This document shows positions 54,985 to 64,000 of a stretch of DNA of 64,000 nucleotides, in pieces. The DNA is taken from assembly GCA_951213105.1 (NCBI GenBank), contig OX578145.1, forward strand, positions 120,201,239 to 120,265,238. Direction: 5' to 3'. Source of the DNA: Amaurobius ferox (lineage: Eukaryota; Arthropoda; Arachnida; Araneae; Amaurobiidae). The position numbers were made by a program, and so were the translations under genes. Position 1 is the first letter of the stretch, and the number at the start of each line of letters is the position of its first letter. The notes under the pieces are model-generated. The model was given only the letters and a program-made list of their open reading frames with translations, was not told the origin of the DNA and did not search any database.

Positions 54985-55095
54985 CTGTACTCGGGTTGAT
55001 GATGCTTTGCCCGGGTACTCGGGTTGATGACTCTTTGACCCGATACTCGGACTGATGACGCTTTGACCCGATACCCGGGCCGATGATGCTTTGAC
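54985..55095. repeat. 28-bp minisatellite, four units
   Basis: Unit GTACTCGGGTTGATGATGCT followed by TTGCCCGG, four diverged copies. Confidence 0.92.
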
Positions 55096-56884
55096 ATCAA
55101 CGCGATCTTTGTTAATAAGTGCCCGTATGCAATGAAAATTGCATTTTAATTGGATCAACGGGGGCTGAGATATATCAAACTGGCGATGAAAAAATGGTGA
55201 AATAAAAAAAGTGTTTTCTGAGCGAGTTTTCAGTAAAAATATGCCATTTTTAGCACAATATTCACGATGATGATATCATACTAAATTAAAAAAAGAATGA
55301 GAACGAAATATTTTCAATTAGCAAAGTTAGAAGACCGATAAATGAAATTTACTTCTTTTGCAAAATAGGTGTTTTTTCGTCTGGATAGTCTGCTCGAATG
55401 AATTTGATTTATAAATCGAAATTTGAACGGATTTTCGGTTTTAAATGTTTATAACTGTTAAATTAATTCCAATTATAAAAAAAAATCTCGCCGTGTCGTA
55501 TCGTTCGGGTACCTAAAGTGTCCATGTTTAGAATTTTGCCTCTGTTCGAAGCTTCGATTTTTCGCTACACACGATACAGATGCACACACAGACATCTTTG
55601 TTTACGATGTAACATAAAAACAAATGATGTTTCAAATAACTGAGCGCAAACATTTGATTTTCAACGTTTCGTGTAAAACAGTAAATTACTTAAAATATCC
55701 TGTTATTTAAGGAATTTACGAAATTTGCTTATAAACAACGTTACTGCCAAAAAGCCTATACATCTGCTTTAACTGAAGTTTGTGGGATTGTAGATAAAGC
55801 CGCAAAGACAAGATTTAAAATTTCTCGCCAAATTATTTACCCAAATATGTTTATTTCTTCGTTGATCTTCCTAGCGCCGTGTGCTCGTTGTTGCGAATAA
55901 AAGTGGTATTTTGCTATCGCAGCCTTGAATTTCTCATAAGACGAAAGTGATGTTAGGAATGAAGTACAAGTTTCCAGTATTTGCTGTCATAGTGCATTCA
56001 GTTTCAGATTTATCAATAAAGAAATTTGACTAAGCTACCACTTTTAAATTACAAAGTCTTGAAAGTAATTTTTTCCCAGTGGCTTTAATTGCTTATTTGG
56101 AGGGTAGACACACATCGGAATTCCCTTTATATATACTTTAAAATTAAAGACAACCTATTATGCCCTTTGTCGCAGTGCCTGAAAGCGTTATGGCCGTGTA
56201 ATTTTAGTGCTTTGTAAAAAGGAGCTTTTAATAAAAGACTTAAACCTATATTTTGGTTGTCTTTAATTTTAAAGTATTAATTAGTTCCTTTTATATATAA
56301 TTTAAAATTAGAACTAAATTTGATGAAACTTTTGAAATTCAAAATTATAGGTACCGATATTATCATGGGGGAAATTCATTATTTCCCGGGATAATAAATA
56401 GTCAGTTTTCTCCCATAATCTCGTTTGTTATGCCTTAGTTATGGGCAAAACGCATGTTTGATATCTACTGCTTCCTTTATACACTATTATTAGTCTCTTT
56501 GGGGGAGGAGCATATACAGGATTCCGAAGAAAATCCCTAAGCAACTAAATAAATTTGTAAAGAAAGGTTCCTGAGTGTACATGATAGGTTTATTGATAGT
56601 AAAGTGTCTATGACTGAACAAATAAAAGTGATTGCAGCGTACCTTCTTCAAAAATTATAAATTAATTTAATTAAAAAAGCAAGCCACAGCTACTGATCGC
56701 ATTGACAAAAACTTTTACAAACTTCTGTCAAGTCAAACGGCGGACATATGTCATCAAGTGATTTGCAATTTTGCATTATGATTTAGAATACTGTACCATG
56801 TGTTGTCTGCTATCTTGTTACAATCGGATAAAAATTCCAACTTTTTATACAATTTCGAAGTGAATATTTTGTTTCCTACACCAC
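55096..56884. other. No gene recognised
   Basis: AT-rich. 'CTTTAAAATTAAAGACAACC' (~56138-56157) recurs inverted at ~56252-56275, marking a ~140-bp inverted pair. Nothing coding supported. Confidence 0.45.
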
Positions 56885-57370
56885 TTATTTTTAACACTTT
56901 ATAACAAAGTTGAAAAGTGTTTATGACTGTGTTCATTCTGTCTGTCTGTCTGTCCGTTAGCACGATAACTGCCATAAAATTGACTTAATCAAAATGAAAT
57001 TTTAGTATGTTGTTCAGACGATCTGTAGGACCTATGGGAATATAAATGAATAATATCACCCAATTACTTTTGGATTGAACCCGAGTTGAAAAAACGAAAT
57101 GCACTGAACCCTATGGGACCTAATTTTGCAAACATTTTTTAAGTGGATTTAAAATTCACGGATTGCTTCAAAAATTTTAGGTAATATTTAAATTGTTCCA
57201 TAAAATATATAAAAAAAAATTCAGCGAAATATATTTAGTAGTTTTTAAATAAAAATTAAAATAAAAATTGCACCTCTTATATGAAGCGATCACGTGACCA
57301 TGATAAGAAAAGATCACGTGACCCACTTCAAAATGATATATGGCATCCATCTTGTCTTAAAATCGTGATT
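56885..57370 (+). repeat. Dispersed family A, copy 4
   Basis: 'CACTTTATAACAAAGTTGAA', (CTGT)n, 'CCGTTAGCACGATAACTGCC' and 'GACCTATGGGAATATAAATG' run through to 'GATATATGGCATCCATCTTG'. The more distal part of copy 3 is absent. Confidence 0.75.
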
Positions 57371-57414
57371 ATCGTTGGCTATTATTATATTTCGATTTTA
57401 AATGTGTTATTGTT

Positions 57415-57445
57415 GTAAATATGTCACTGAAAGTGACATATTTAC
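57415..57445. repeat. Perfect hairpin, 13-bp arms
   Basis: GTAAATATGTCAC, 5-nt loop TGAAA, GTGACATATTTAC. It sits ~45 bp after the family A copy. Confidence 0.85.
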
Positions 57446-57802
57446 ACTTCTCGAATAAAGTGAAAGAGTTTGAGAAGCGATATCCGAGGGTTGAAGAGCG
57501 TCAGCGAACAAGGTGCGGAACACAAACGGCCCTATTGTGTCTGAGTAGCAGATGTGATTTGCTGCAGGAAGGACCCGCTTCGCAAGCCCCGGACTTAGTA
57601 CAAAAACGCCGAAATCTAACAAATCCTCCAGTTTGACCCACTTGTTATTAAGCAAGTAATACCTATTATTAGTTCCAAACCCACTGTTTAAAATATTCTT
57701 ACACATGCCCGATAGTTTACCCTAGGGTGAGTCGGATGGCCTGGGTCTTTCACATGCCCGATGGATCTTTTCCTGCGTTGAGTCTATATGTTCTTTACTA
57801 AT
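57446..57802. other. No gene recognised
   Basis: Moderately GC-balanced patch (57455-57640) with opposed frames on both strands and no domain. 'GTGAGTCGGATGGCCTGGGT' at 57726-57745 is related to the SINE-tail segment at 51.25 kb. Confidence 0.4.
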
Positions 57803-58210
57803 TGTTATGAATGGAATGCTTGATCTTGGCGACAGATCTGAGTTAACATTTGGTGGGTTTGGGAAACTTTAAGAAACGAATGGATTGGACTAACATTTTT
57901 CGATTTAGATTCTAGACCATTCCACAGAGAGTATATATGGATTCTCATTGTTCAAAGAGGAATGTTATTACATAGGATTAAAAGTGATTTGTGAATATGT
58001 CATTGTTTTAAAAATACTATCTTCTTGTCTGTGGATTTGTTGGGCATTTAATGACTGTTTTATTATATATGATGGGTGCTTTGTGACTTAGCTGAATAGC
58101 TAGAAAGTGGTTGCAAACTGCTTCTGTTTACGCTTGTTGTTATATGAATAAAGTTTTGTGATCCAGATCTTTGGGATCATCCTTATATCTTGAAAATCTA
58201 GAGCATGCTG
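57803..58210 (+). mobile_element. LTR-like fragment
   Basis: Starts TGTTATGAATGG and has 'GAGAGTATATATGGATTC' (TATA-like) near 57930 and 'ATATGAATAAAGTTTTGTG' (poly-A signal) near 58143. Layout and some sequence resemble the solo LTR at 28083-28610 (both have 'CTGTTTAC..TTG.....GAATAAA.......ATCCAGA'). Right end and TSD not found. Confidence 0.4.
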
Positions 58211-59996
58211 GTCCAGCTTACGCATCGAGGACCACATAGCGGCTTGTAATGCCAGGTTTTGTTGACAAAAATAATATCAACCATAATAAGGTTTTTGATA
58301 AATGTCCTTGTATTGTTACTAACGTAAAGTCATCCATGAGAGGGGAAAGAACTTGTAGGCTTAAATATTTGAAATGGAATGGGGTGGCTTTACTGATATT
58401 TGTAAGAATATTGAGTGAAGAATTTGGAACAAAATTTGTGAAATTTGATGACATGGAAAACAAACTGTATCTCTACAATGATACTTTGACTATAAATATT
58501 TAGAAAGAGTCGTCAAAGTTTCAACTTGAGTCGTGTGATTTTCAAACTGACCCTTTTTATCAAATCAAAACAAAACAAGACGTAACTTTTTAAAGCTTCT
58601 TACCGATGACAGGTTCCAACAGCTAAGGTATTTGGGTACGCAGATAGCATCTATGTTTTAAAGCACGTAAGTGTGTGAAAATGCGTTTTCGAACAGGAAG
58701 TTCATAAAAAAAAATTAACAAGTACAGAAGTTGGTTAAGTGATGGTTCTTTGTTGCATTGAGACTTTCTACAATGAATACGAAGTTTGCATCCCTGGTTT
58801 GGTGAAGGAATCAGAATGTACACATAGAGAATGTACACTCTGAGTTTAATTATAATTTGTGAATGGGCATATTCTTCTTTTATTTCAATGTAGCGCGTTA
58901 GTATTTGTAACAACTTTATTGTTTAAAAAATCACAAGTCTTCAAAACATTGAGATTTTTATTGCATTTTAACGCTGTTATTGCTGTCATACTCATTATTT
59001 TAATTTAAAATGACTATAATGTTGACATAGAGGATTTTAATTAACTTCTTCTAACGCACAGAGATGTCTTGGTAGTACATGAGACATTGAGTATGTATTT
59101 TTGAGTTGCGGCAAAAATACGTCAATAAACTGACGGGCCATGCGTGGCCATTATCATTGAAGTATCAGATAAATTTTATCTGTATTTTTGAGTCATTTTA
59201 TGCAGCTTTGCTGTCTGGCTGAAAATCGTCAATTTATAGAATATGTGATATGCACTTTGGAAACACTGAAACATGAATCCCTATAACAGGAAGACGAAAA
59301 ATAGAAATCGATGAAAGAAATATTCTGCCTTATGAAACTACAAACGGAAAATATTGTACTTTAAATGCTCCACAGACACTGCTTTTCGTGCATTTCAGCC
59401 ATTAGATTGATAATGTATTTTAAAGGTTGCATTCAACAACCTAGAAGTAGACAGTAACAACCTAGAAGTAGACAGGCAGGAGAATTGAATTCGTGTTTAA
59501 GTTCGCCATATTTGTCTCGTTGTATAGAATACAAAATTTTGTTGTTATGATACCGACGTATTTTGTAACTTAAAGTAACAATCGGCCCGAAACGGGGATA
59601 GATTGCAAGTTACTAGATTGAGTCCAGTTATGATACTCGCTGCCCCATATAAGACAAAGGTGTCCAAACTTATTGAGTGAATGGCCACATTAAGATATTA
59701 AAACTTCTAGGAGGGCTGGTCGGAAAATAGACATACTTTTATTACGCAGCTTAAAACCAACATGAATATATATATAAGCATATTTTCTCGAAGAAATAAG
59801 ATAAAACAAATAGGTTAGATAAAAATACACAGCGATTGATTAACAAGAAATATATAAAAGAGCCATCATAAATAGTGTGTATACATCATTTTTGTTGCAG
59901 CTATTAGGAATTTTTATTCTTTTTGGGCATAAATATTTCTTACAGTCATACAAATTTTCGAAAAAACCGGCAGTGTCCATCTTCAGAACCGTAAAT
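58211..59996. other. No gene recognised
   Basis: An 84-codon frame at 58249-58503 (starting MPGFVDKNNINHNKVFDKCP) directly follows the LTR-like sequence. It could be the start of an element's coding region, but I recognise no domain. The rest is AT-rich. Confidence 0.35.
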
Positions 59997-60360
59997 AAAA
60001 ATTTTAGTGAACCCACAAACCCCTCTCTGGAATTCCATGCTGAATCCATAAAAGTCATCATCTAAGCTATATCTATACTTAATTCTGAGAAATAGATGTT
60101 TGTAGGACATTTTTTAAACCGAAAGCTGAAAAAAGAACTGGAAGTGGAAATTCTTAGTAAAACTTCTAACCCCATCCAAAAATTTGATGCTAAATTCATA
60201 TCACTCTTCATCTAAGTTATATTTATAGCAGATTCCGAGAACTAGATGGTTCATGGAAAATGTAAATTTTTGAATCGAATCTGGGATCCCAAGAAACGGA
60301 AACGGAAGGGGAAATCCTTAGTGGGTTCTTTAATCCCCTTCAGAATTTAATGTTGAATCC
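59997..60360. repeat. ~160-bp tandem repeat, about 2.3 diverged units
   Basis: 'CATCTAAGCTATATCTATA ... GAGAAATAGATG ... GGAAGTGGAAATTCTTAGT' recurs as 'CATCTAAGTTATATTTATAG ... GAGAACTAGATG ... GGAAGGGGAAATCCTTAGT', then a partial third unit. Confidence 0.75.
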
Positions 60361-60834
60361 ATATTAGTAGTTGTTTAAATTTTTATAGTTAGTTTATAGC
60401 ACTTTTAGTTTTAACCTCGTTTTCATCTGGTTTCTCCGATTATGCGCTTTATGTCAAAATATCACATTATTTCACGAACTTGCTTTTCGGTATAGAAATT
60501 AAGCTTATGTAACGAGATTTTACATTCAAGTTTATTTATATCATTTTAAGTATAACAGCTTTTCCACCCATTGGAAAACTCAGATTAAAATACTAAAATG
60601 TCCAAAATAACACCACTATACTTCAAAAATTAAAATACTATCAAAAACTCAAAAACTATCCCAAATTCAATTGTATACAATTGTAGAGATTTTAAAGAGC
60701 TACAAATTCGTGCTTATTGTTTTGATAATAACTCATTTGATGATTCATTTTTGAATTATCATATCCATTTCTAACAAGCACTTTTAATTTTTAAGATATA
60801 TTCATTACAAACTTAAAAAACAGAAAATTTTTAA
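60361..60834. other. No gene recognised
   Basis: AT-rich sequence, no supported feature. Confidence 0.5.
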
Positions 60835-60935
60835 CGTACTCGTACTCCGCGTGAACGCAGGGACAGTTTGGGTAGGGGTCGGGCCGTTCGAGTGCAATCA
60901 CCGCGCGCTAACCACTGGACTGTCCGCTCTTTATC
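60835..60935 (-). mobile_element. Diverged tRNA-like SINE fragment
   Basis: The minus strand reads GAGCGGACAGTCCAGTGGTT then AGCGCGCGGTGATTGCACTC. It continues to 'TGCGTTCACGCGGAGTACGA', parallel to the SINE at 9754-10040 ('ATTGCACTCGGTAGG', 'CGTGTTCACGCGATATACGA'). The A box is recognisable and the B box is degraded. Confidence 0.55.
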
Positions 60936-62372
60936 ACAGAAATTCTAGGAATTTCCAAACCCAGCCCAAGACGGTTCATTCGAAGATTTAAAGTTCTTAA
61001 TTCCCTGTCAGGAATAACAGTTGACCCCCAACACAAAGCCGATCAACGGTCCACTCGAACCCATCGGACAGAGCAAGCTGCCACCTCCGCAACACAGCGC
61101 TCGCATTCCCCGGGACACCAAGGGAACAGCAGATAACCACTCCGCCGAGTGAGGCCAACCACCACCAGAGAGGCACGCCAACGGAGAGGATGAAAACCCC
61201 CACCCAACAAGCTGGAGGCTCGCCCGCGCCGAAACCAACCAGACAACACAGAGCGGTGACGCACCAATACGCATATATTTTAACTTAAAATAAAATTACT
61301 TATCAGAGAAATTAAACTTTTCCGATAAATTGAATTTTTGTCAATTTGGCGAAATGTCGTCAAATCATGGTCAAGTAGAACACACAGACAGAGAGAAGGG
61401 CTTTTCTTACATAATATACCAACGCAATTAATTATTAAATAAACGTAGCTCGATCTATTTCTAAATCCCAATAACTCCTCATGCGTCCCGATAGGCCGCT
61501 GGAGCCTCTTATTGCGAATGAATACTGTAAGATTATCGCACAGTGTATCCCCTGAGAATTCCGCCATCTTGATTACGAAAGAAAGCAATATCCACTGAGA
61601 AGGAATAATGCACTGCAGCGTGTGATTGCGAATGGAATTCATCCAGATAACGAGACCTGTGCGTTATTGTTATCAGTGCAGTGGATTTGATTTTGAGAAT
61701 CCCGCAACAATGCAGGCATGCGAACAAATCTTCTTTCAACGTCTTACAAATGCTTATAATTATAAAGTAGATACGGACACCAGTTCTATACTTTTTACAG
61801 AATACATGATAAATGAGCATGAGATGTCAAATGTCAAGGGAAGTTATTGATCAGGACAAAAACCCGAGAAGTTTCAGGGTTATTGTATGTATTTTTACTT
61901 TCTCATACTATATAGTATAGAGAAAGTACTGTTTTCACGGAAATTGAGATTTTAATGGCAATGCATGTTTTAGGACCTCTTGAACACGTTTTGACTCTTT
62001 TTGGAGTGATGTCCATCTCTGTCAGTTTGTCTGATGTCTGTGATCGATGGATTGTGCACACGATAGCAGCCACAAATATTAATGGATTTTCACAAAATTT
62101 TATATCAGGCTTTATTATCAAAAGATCTAGAACTAACTAAATAAAAAAAATAATTCCAGCGAAATTTTATATATTTTGAACATGGCAGCATGGGACAAAA
62201 TTTGACATAATCACGCATAAAAGGGCTTATTTATGGCTCAATGAAGACAGTTTCAATCATTGTTATGAAAAATAGCCGCATTACAATTTTTTTTGCTCAT
62301 GATGTCATTAGGTCATTATTCCCTCTTGGGGGGGGGGGGGAATTACCTCCCGAGAGAGGTACTTTGTTAATC
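60936..62372. other. No gene; GC-rich patch and palindrome
   Basis: 61008-61270 is GC-rich and open in several minus frames at once, with no domain, possibly SINE-body or promoter DNA. A near-perfect 17-bp-arm palindrome lies at 61896-61929 (TACTTTCTC...GAGAAAGTA, one bulge). Confidence 0.4.
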
Positions 62373-62658
62373 TTTTGCTTATGGATGGGACAGCGTCCAT
62401 CCCAAACGAAGAACCTCTCAGAAAGCCAGGCATTTGACATACCCTATCCCAAACAGTTCGATCCCCCTTTGCAGGCATATAGGTTAATATATAACACAAA
62501 ACCTGCTGCCAGCAGGTACAATGTTTCTGTCGGCGATTTCCATGGACACCAATGCCTGCAAAGGGGGTCGAACTGTTTGGAATAGGGTATGCCAAATACC
62601 TGTCTTTTTGAGAGGTTCTTCGTTTGGGATGACCGCTGTCCCACCCGTAAGCGAAAGG
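62373..62658. repeat. Inverted repeat with ~110-bp arms
   Basis: Left arm 62373-62483 (TTTTGCTTATGGATGGGACA ... TTTGCAGGCAT) is mirrored at 62547-62658 with ~88% identity around a ~60-bp loop. A G-run (62329-62340) precedes it. Ends are undefined; probably a fold-back/MITE remnant. Confidence 0.75.
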
Positions 62659-63857
62659 TTGAATGCATTTTTTTCGAAACGGAATTTTCAAAGGTTTTAC
62701 ATTTTTAAAATGCTCCATGCGTCTTAATTTTTGTCTGAGATGCATGTAATTTGGCAAGAAGATACCTCTCATACTTTTTAATGAAACTGGGTATGCATTT
62801 TATAATTGGACTTTATTAAGGTAATTAAAAGTGAATAAGAACCTAATTAAATGAAGAAAATTAAGTTTTAAAGCAGAAAAATATTTTTTAAAAATTAGCT
62901 TTCTAAGGGATTTAAAAATGAATACCTAAATTTGTTCATGATGTGTTTTTGAGTGATCATAATGTAAAATTTATTAAAAATGTGAAAAAATGGCACGCAA
63001 GGAGCATTTTCAAATTTTCATAAAAAAAAAATTAAATTAAAAAATAAAAAATAAAATAAAATGATAACAAAATTGAAAAAAAAATTAATGGTATTGTATA
63101 TAGTAATGTTAAGAGGAATATTTATACAAATGTTTACGTTTCTAAGTCAATAAATAAATAAAAAAAAGTTCAACGTCCACCGTCCCCTTAACAGCGTAAA
63201 CGTAGCGTCATTAAAAAACACGCAGATACATCTTACTACGCATTTCTAAGCATACATCGGGGCTAAAGAGGAACATTTTATATGCTGTGTATAAATCCAT
63301 TTGATTCTGCTGCATTGTCTAAATGTTCGATTTTTTTAGGAATAGAGGTAGATTATATACACTGGTTTTCAGGTTTCCGTTTCTATTTTTCTCTGTGGTA
63401 CAAAATGCTTAATATTAATTTTGCAACGCTTTACAACTTTATAATTGATTAACAGAAAGTGAGATAGACCCTCAGAACCCCTTATAAAGGGTGTCAGTCT
63501 TATCGACTAGTGCTATAGCTGTTGCCTATGCACCTGCATAAAAATATACGATAATCCTAATACTTATCGAGTTATAGGCGTAGCCCATGACTTTTCTGAT
63601 ACCCTGTTTAGCGGAATGGTCTTCTCCTTGCACATAATAGCATCTATACTGGCTCGTAAAATTGTGATACATAGCAAGTTTTCTTACTGCCGTTTAGAGG
63701 TGAAGCGTGATAAAAATATTTAAGGAGATATAACATCAGGGACCAAAATTAGCAAATAAAAAGTTTTATGCTTTATATATATATTAACAAGGTCACAAAT
63801 AAAATAAAATATGATAACAGAATTAAAATAAATTAATGACATTTTGCAATTTTATTA
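62659..63857. other. AT-rich DNA, no gene recognised
   Basis: A-rich low-complexity tracts (63020-63090) and short chance frames only. Confidence 0.5.
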
Positions 63858-64000
63858 CAGTGGGACCTCGGTTTTACGTTTCTCTGTGGAACCTGTTAAA
63901 AAAGTTATATGGCGGAAAACACAATACACGGGGAAAAGTTTTTTTATATAAAAATCAAGGAATGAATCAAGGAAAGTGTAAAAATAAATAGACCACTCAC
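63858..64000. mobile_element. Tigger/pogo-like left terminus, runs off window
   Basis: After TA (63856-63857), CAGTGGGACCTCGGTTTTAC then CGGAAAACACAA-type sequence, of the same form as the terminus at 632. The rest of the element lies outside the window. Confidence 0.55.

Noticed and set aside
61008..61274. Three overlapping minus-strand frames in GC-rich DNA
   Set aside because: All frames are open because of high GC; no domain, start context or splice sites.

Overview
This is an AT-rich, repeat-dominated stretch of animal nuclear DNA. It has long TA, CA and GT microsatellites, tRNA-derived SINEs, Tigger/pogo and Tc1-mariner elements, MITEs with long inverted repeats, Penelope-like and non-LTR retroelements, and an LTR (Ty3/Gypsy) element. 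The combination, with a PRE_C2HC zinc-knuckle LINE ORF1 and a DUF4817-like mariner N-terminus, suggests an arthropod, plausibly a chelicerate. That placement is inference. No complete host gene is visible. At most three candidate host exons on the + strand stand out: 7778-7986, 23954-24248 and the GC-rich exon 51346-51462.

Layout. 0.6-3.4 kb: a dead Tigger/pogo transposon with TA target duplication. 5.2-6.7 kb: two diverged tandem arrays, one resembling the 3' part of 5S rRNA. 8.4-14.2 kb: five copies of a composite non-coding repeat (here family W) built from a leader, a CA/GT microsatellite, a conserved module and tandem 'TTGGCGA' modules. Two of these copies face each other as a ~1.3 kb dyad. 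9.75 kb: a SINE with a 16-bp target duplication. 15.3-16.5, 24.7-25.2, 53.7-54.7 and 56.9-57.4 kb: copies of a second dispersed family (A). 18.5-19.1 kb: a small mariner-like element keeping only an N-terminal helix-turn-helix ORF. 20.0-22.2 kb: two reverse-transcriptase fragments, each abutting a TA microsatellite. 24.5-30.7 kb: non-autonomous Tigger-like DNA, a TTAA-flanked long-inverted-repeat element, a solo LTR, a second MITE and a W copy.

33.5-46.4 kb is a four-layer nest. A Tc1-like transposon (TA duplication) is split by a ~0.8 kb LTR-like insertion. That insertion is split by a Gypsy element (5-bp duplication ATTCG, LTRs nearly identical). The Gypsy 5' LTR is itself split by a 2.4 kb non-LTR element carrying one intact 655-codon ORF1 and no ORF2, flanked by an 11-bp duplication. 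The Gypsy gag/pol junction has a textbook -1 frameshift signal: slippery T TTA AAC next to the gag stop, a 6-nt spacer, and a perfect 10-bp stem. Its pol is then broken once by a +1 offset beside an A/T homopolymer between RT and RNase H.

46.7-64 kb: a W copy split by a MITE, a ~121-bp tandem array split by a 5'-truncated LINE, minisatellites, two tandem SINE copies, the GC-rich exon, a decayed Penelope-like element with remains of its GIY-YIG endonuclease, more family A, an LTR-like fragment, and a new Tigger-like terminus running off the right edge.

The window reads as a record of successive transposon insertions, so 'how the genes work together' applies mainly to Gypsy. There, the frameshift signal sets the Gag to Gag-Pol ratio, and protease, RT, RNase H and integrase follow in the usual Ty3/Gypsy order.
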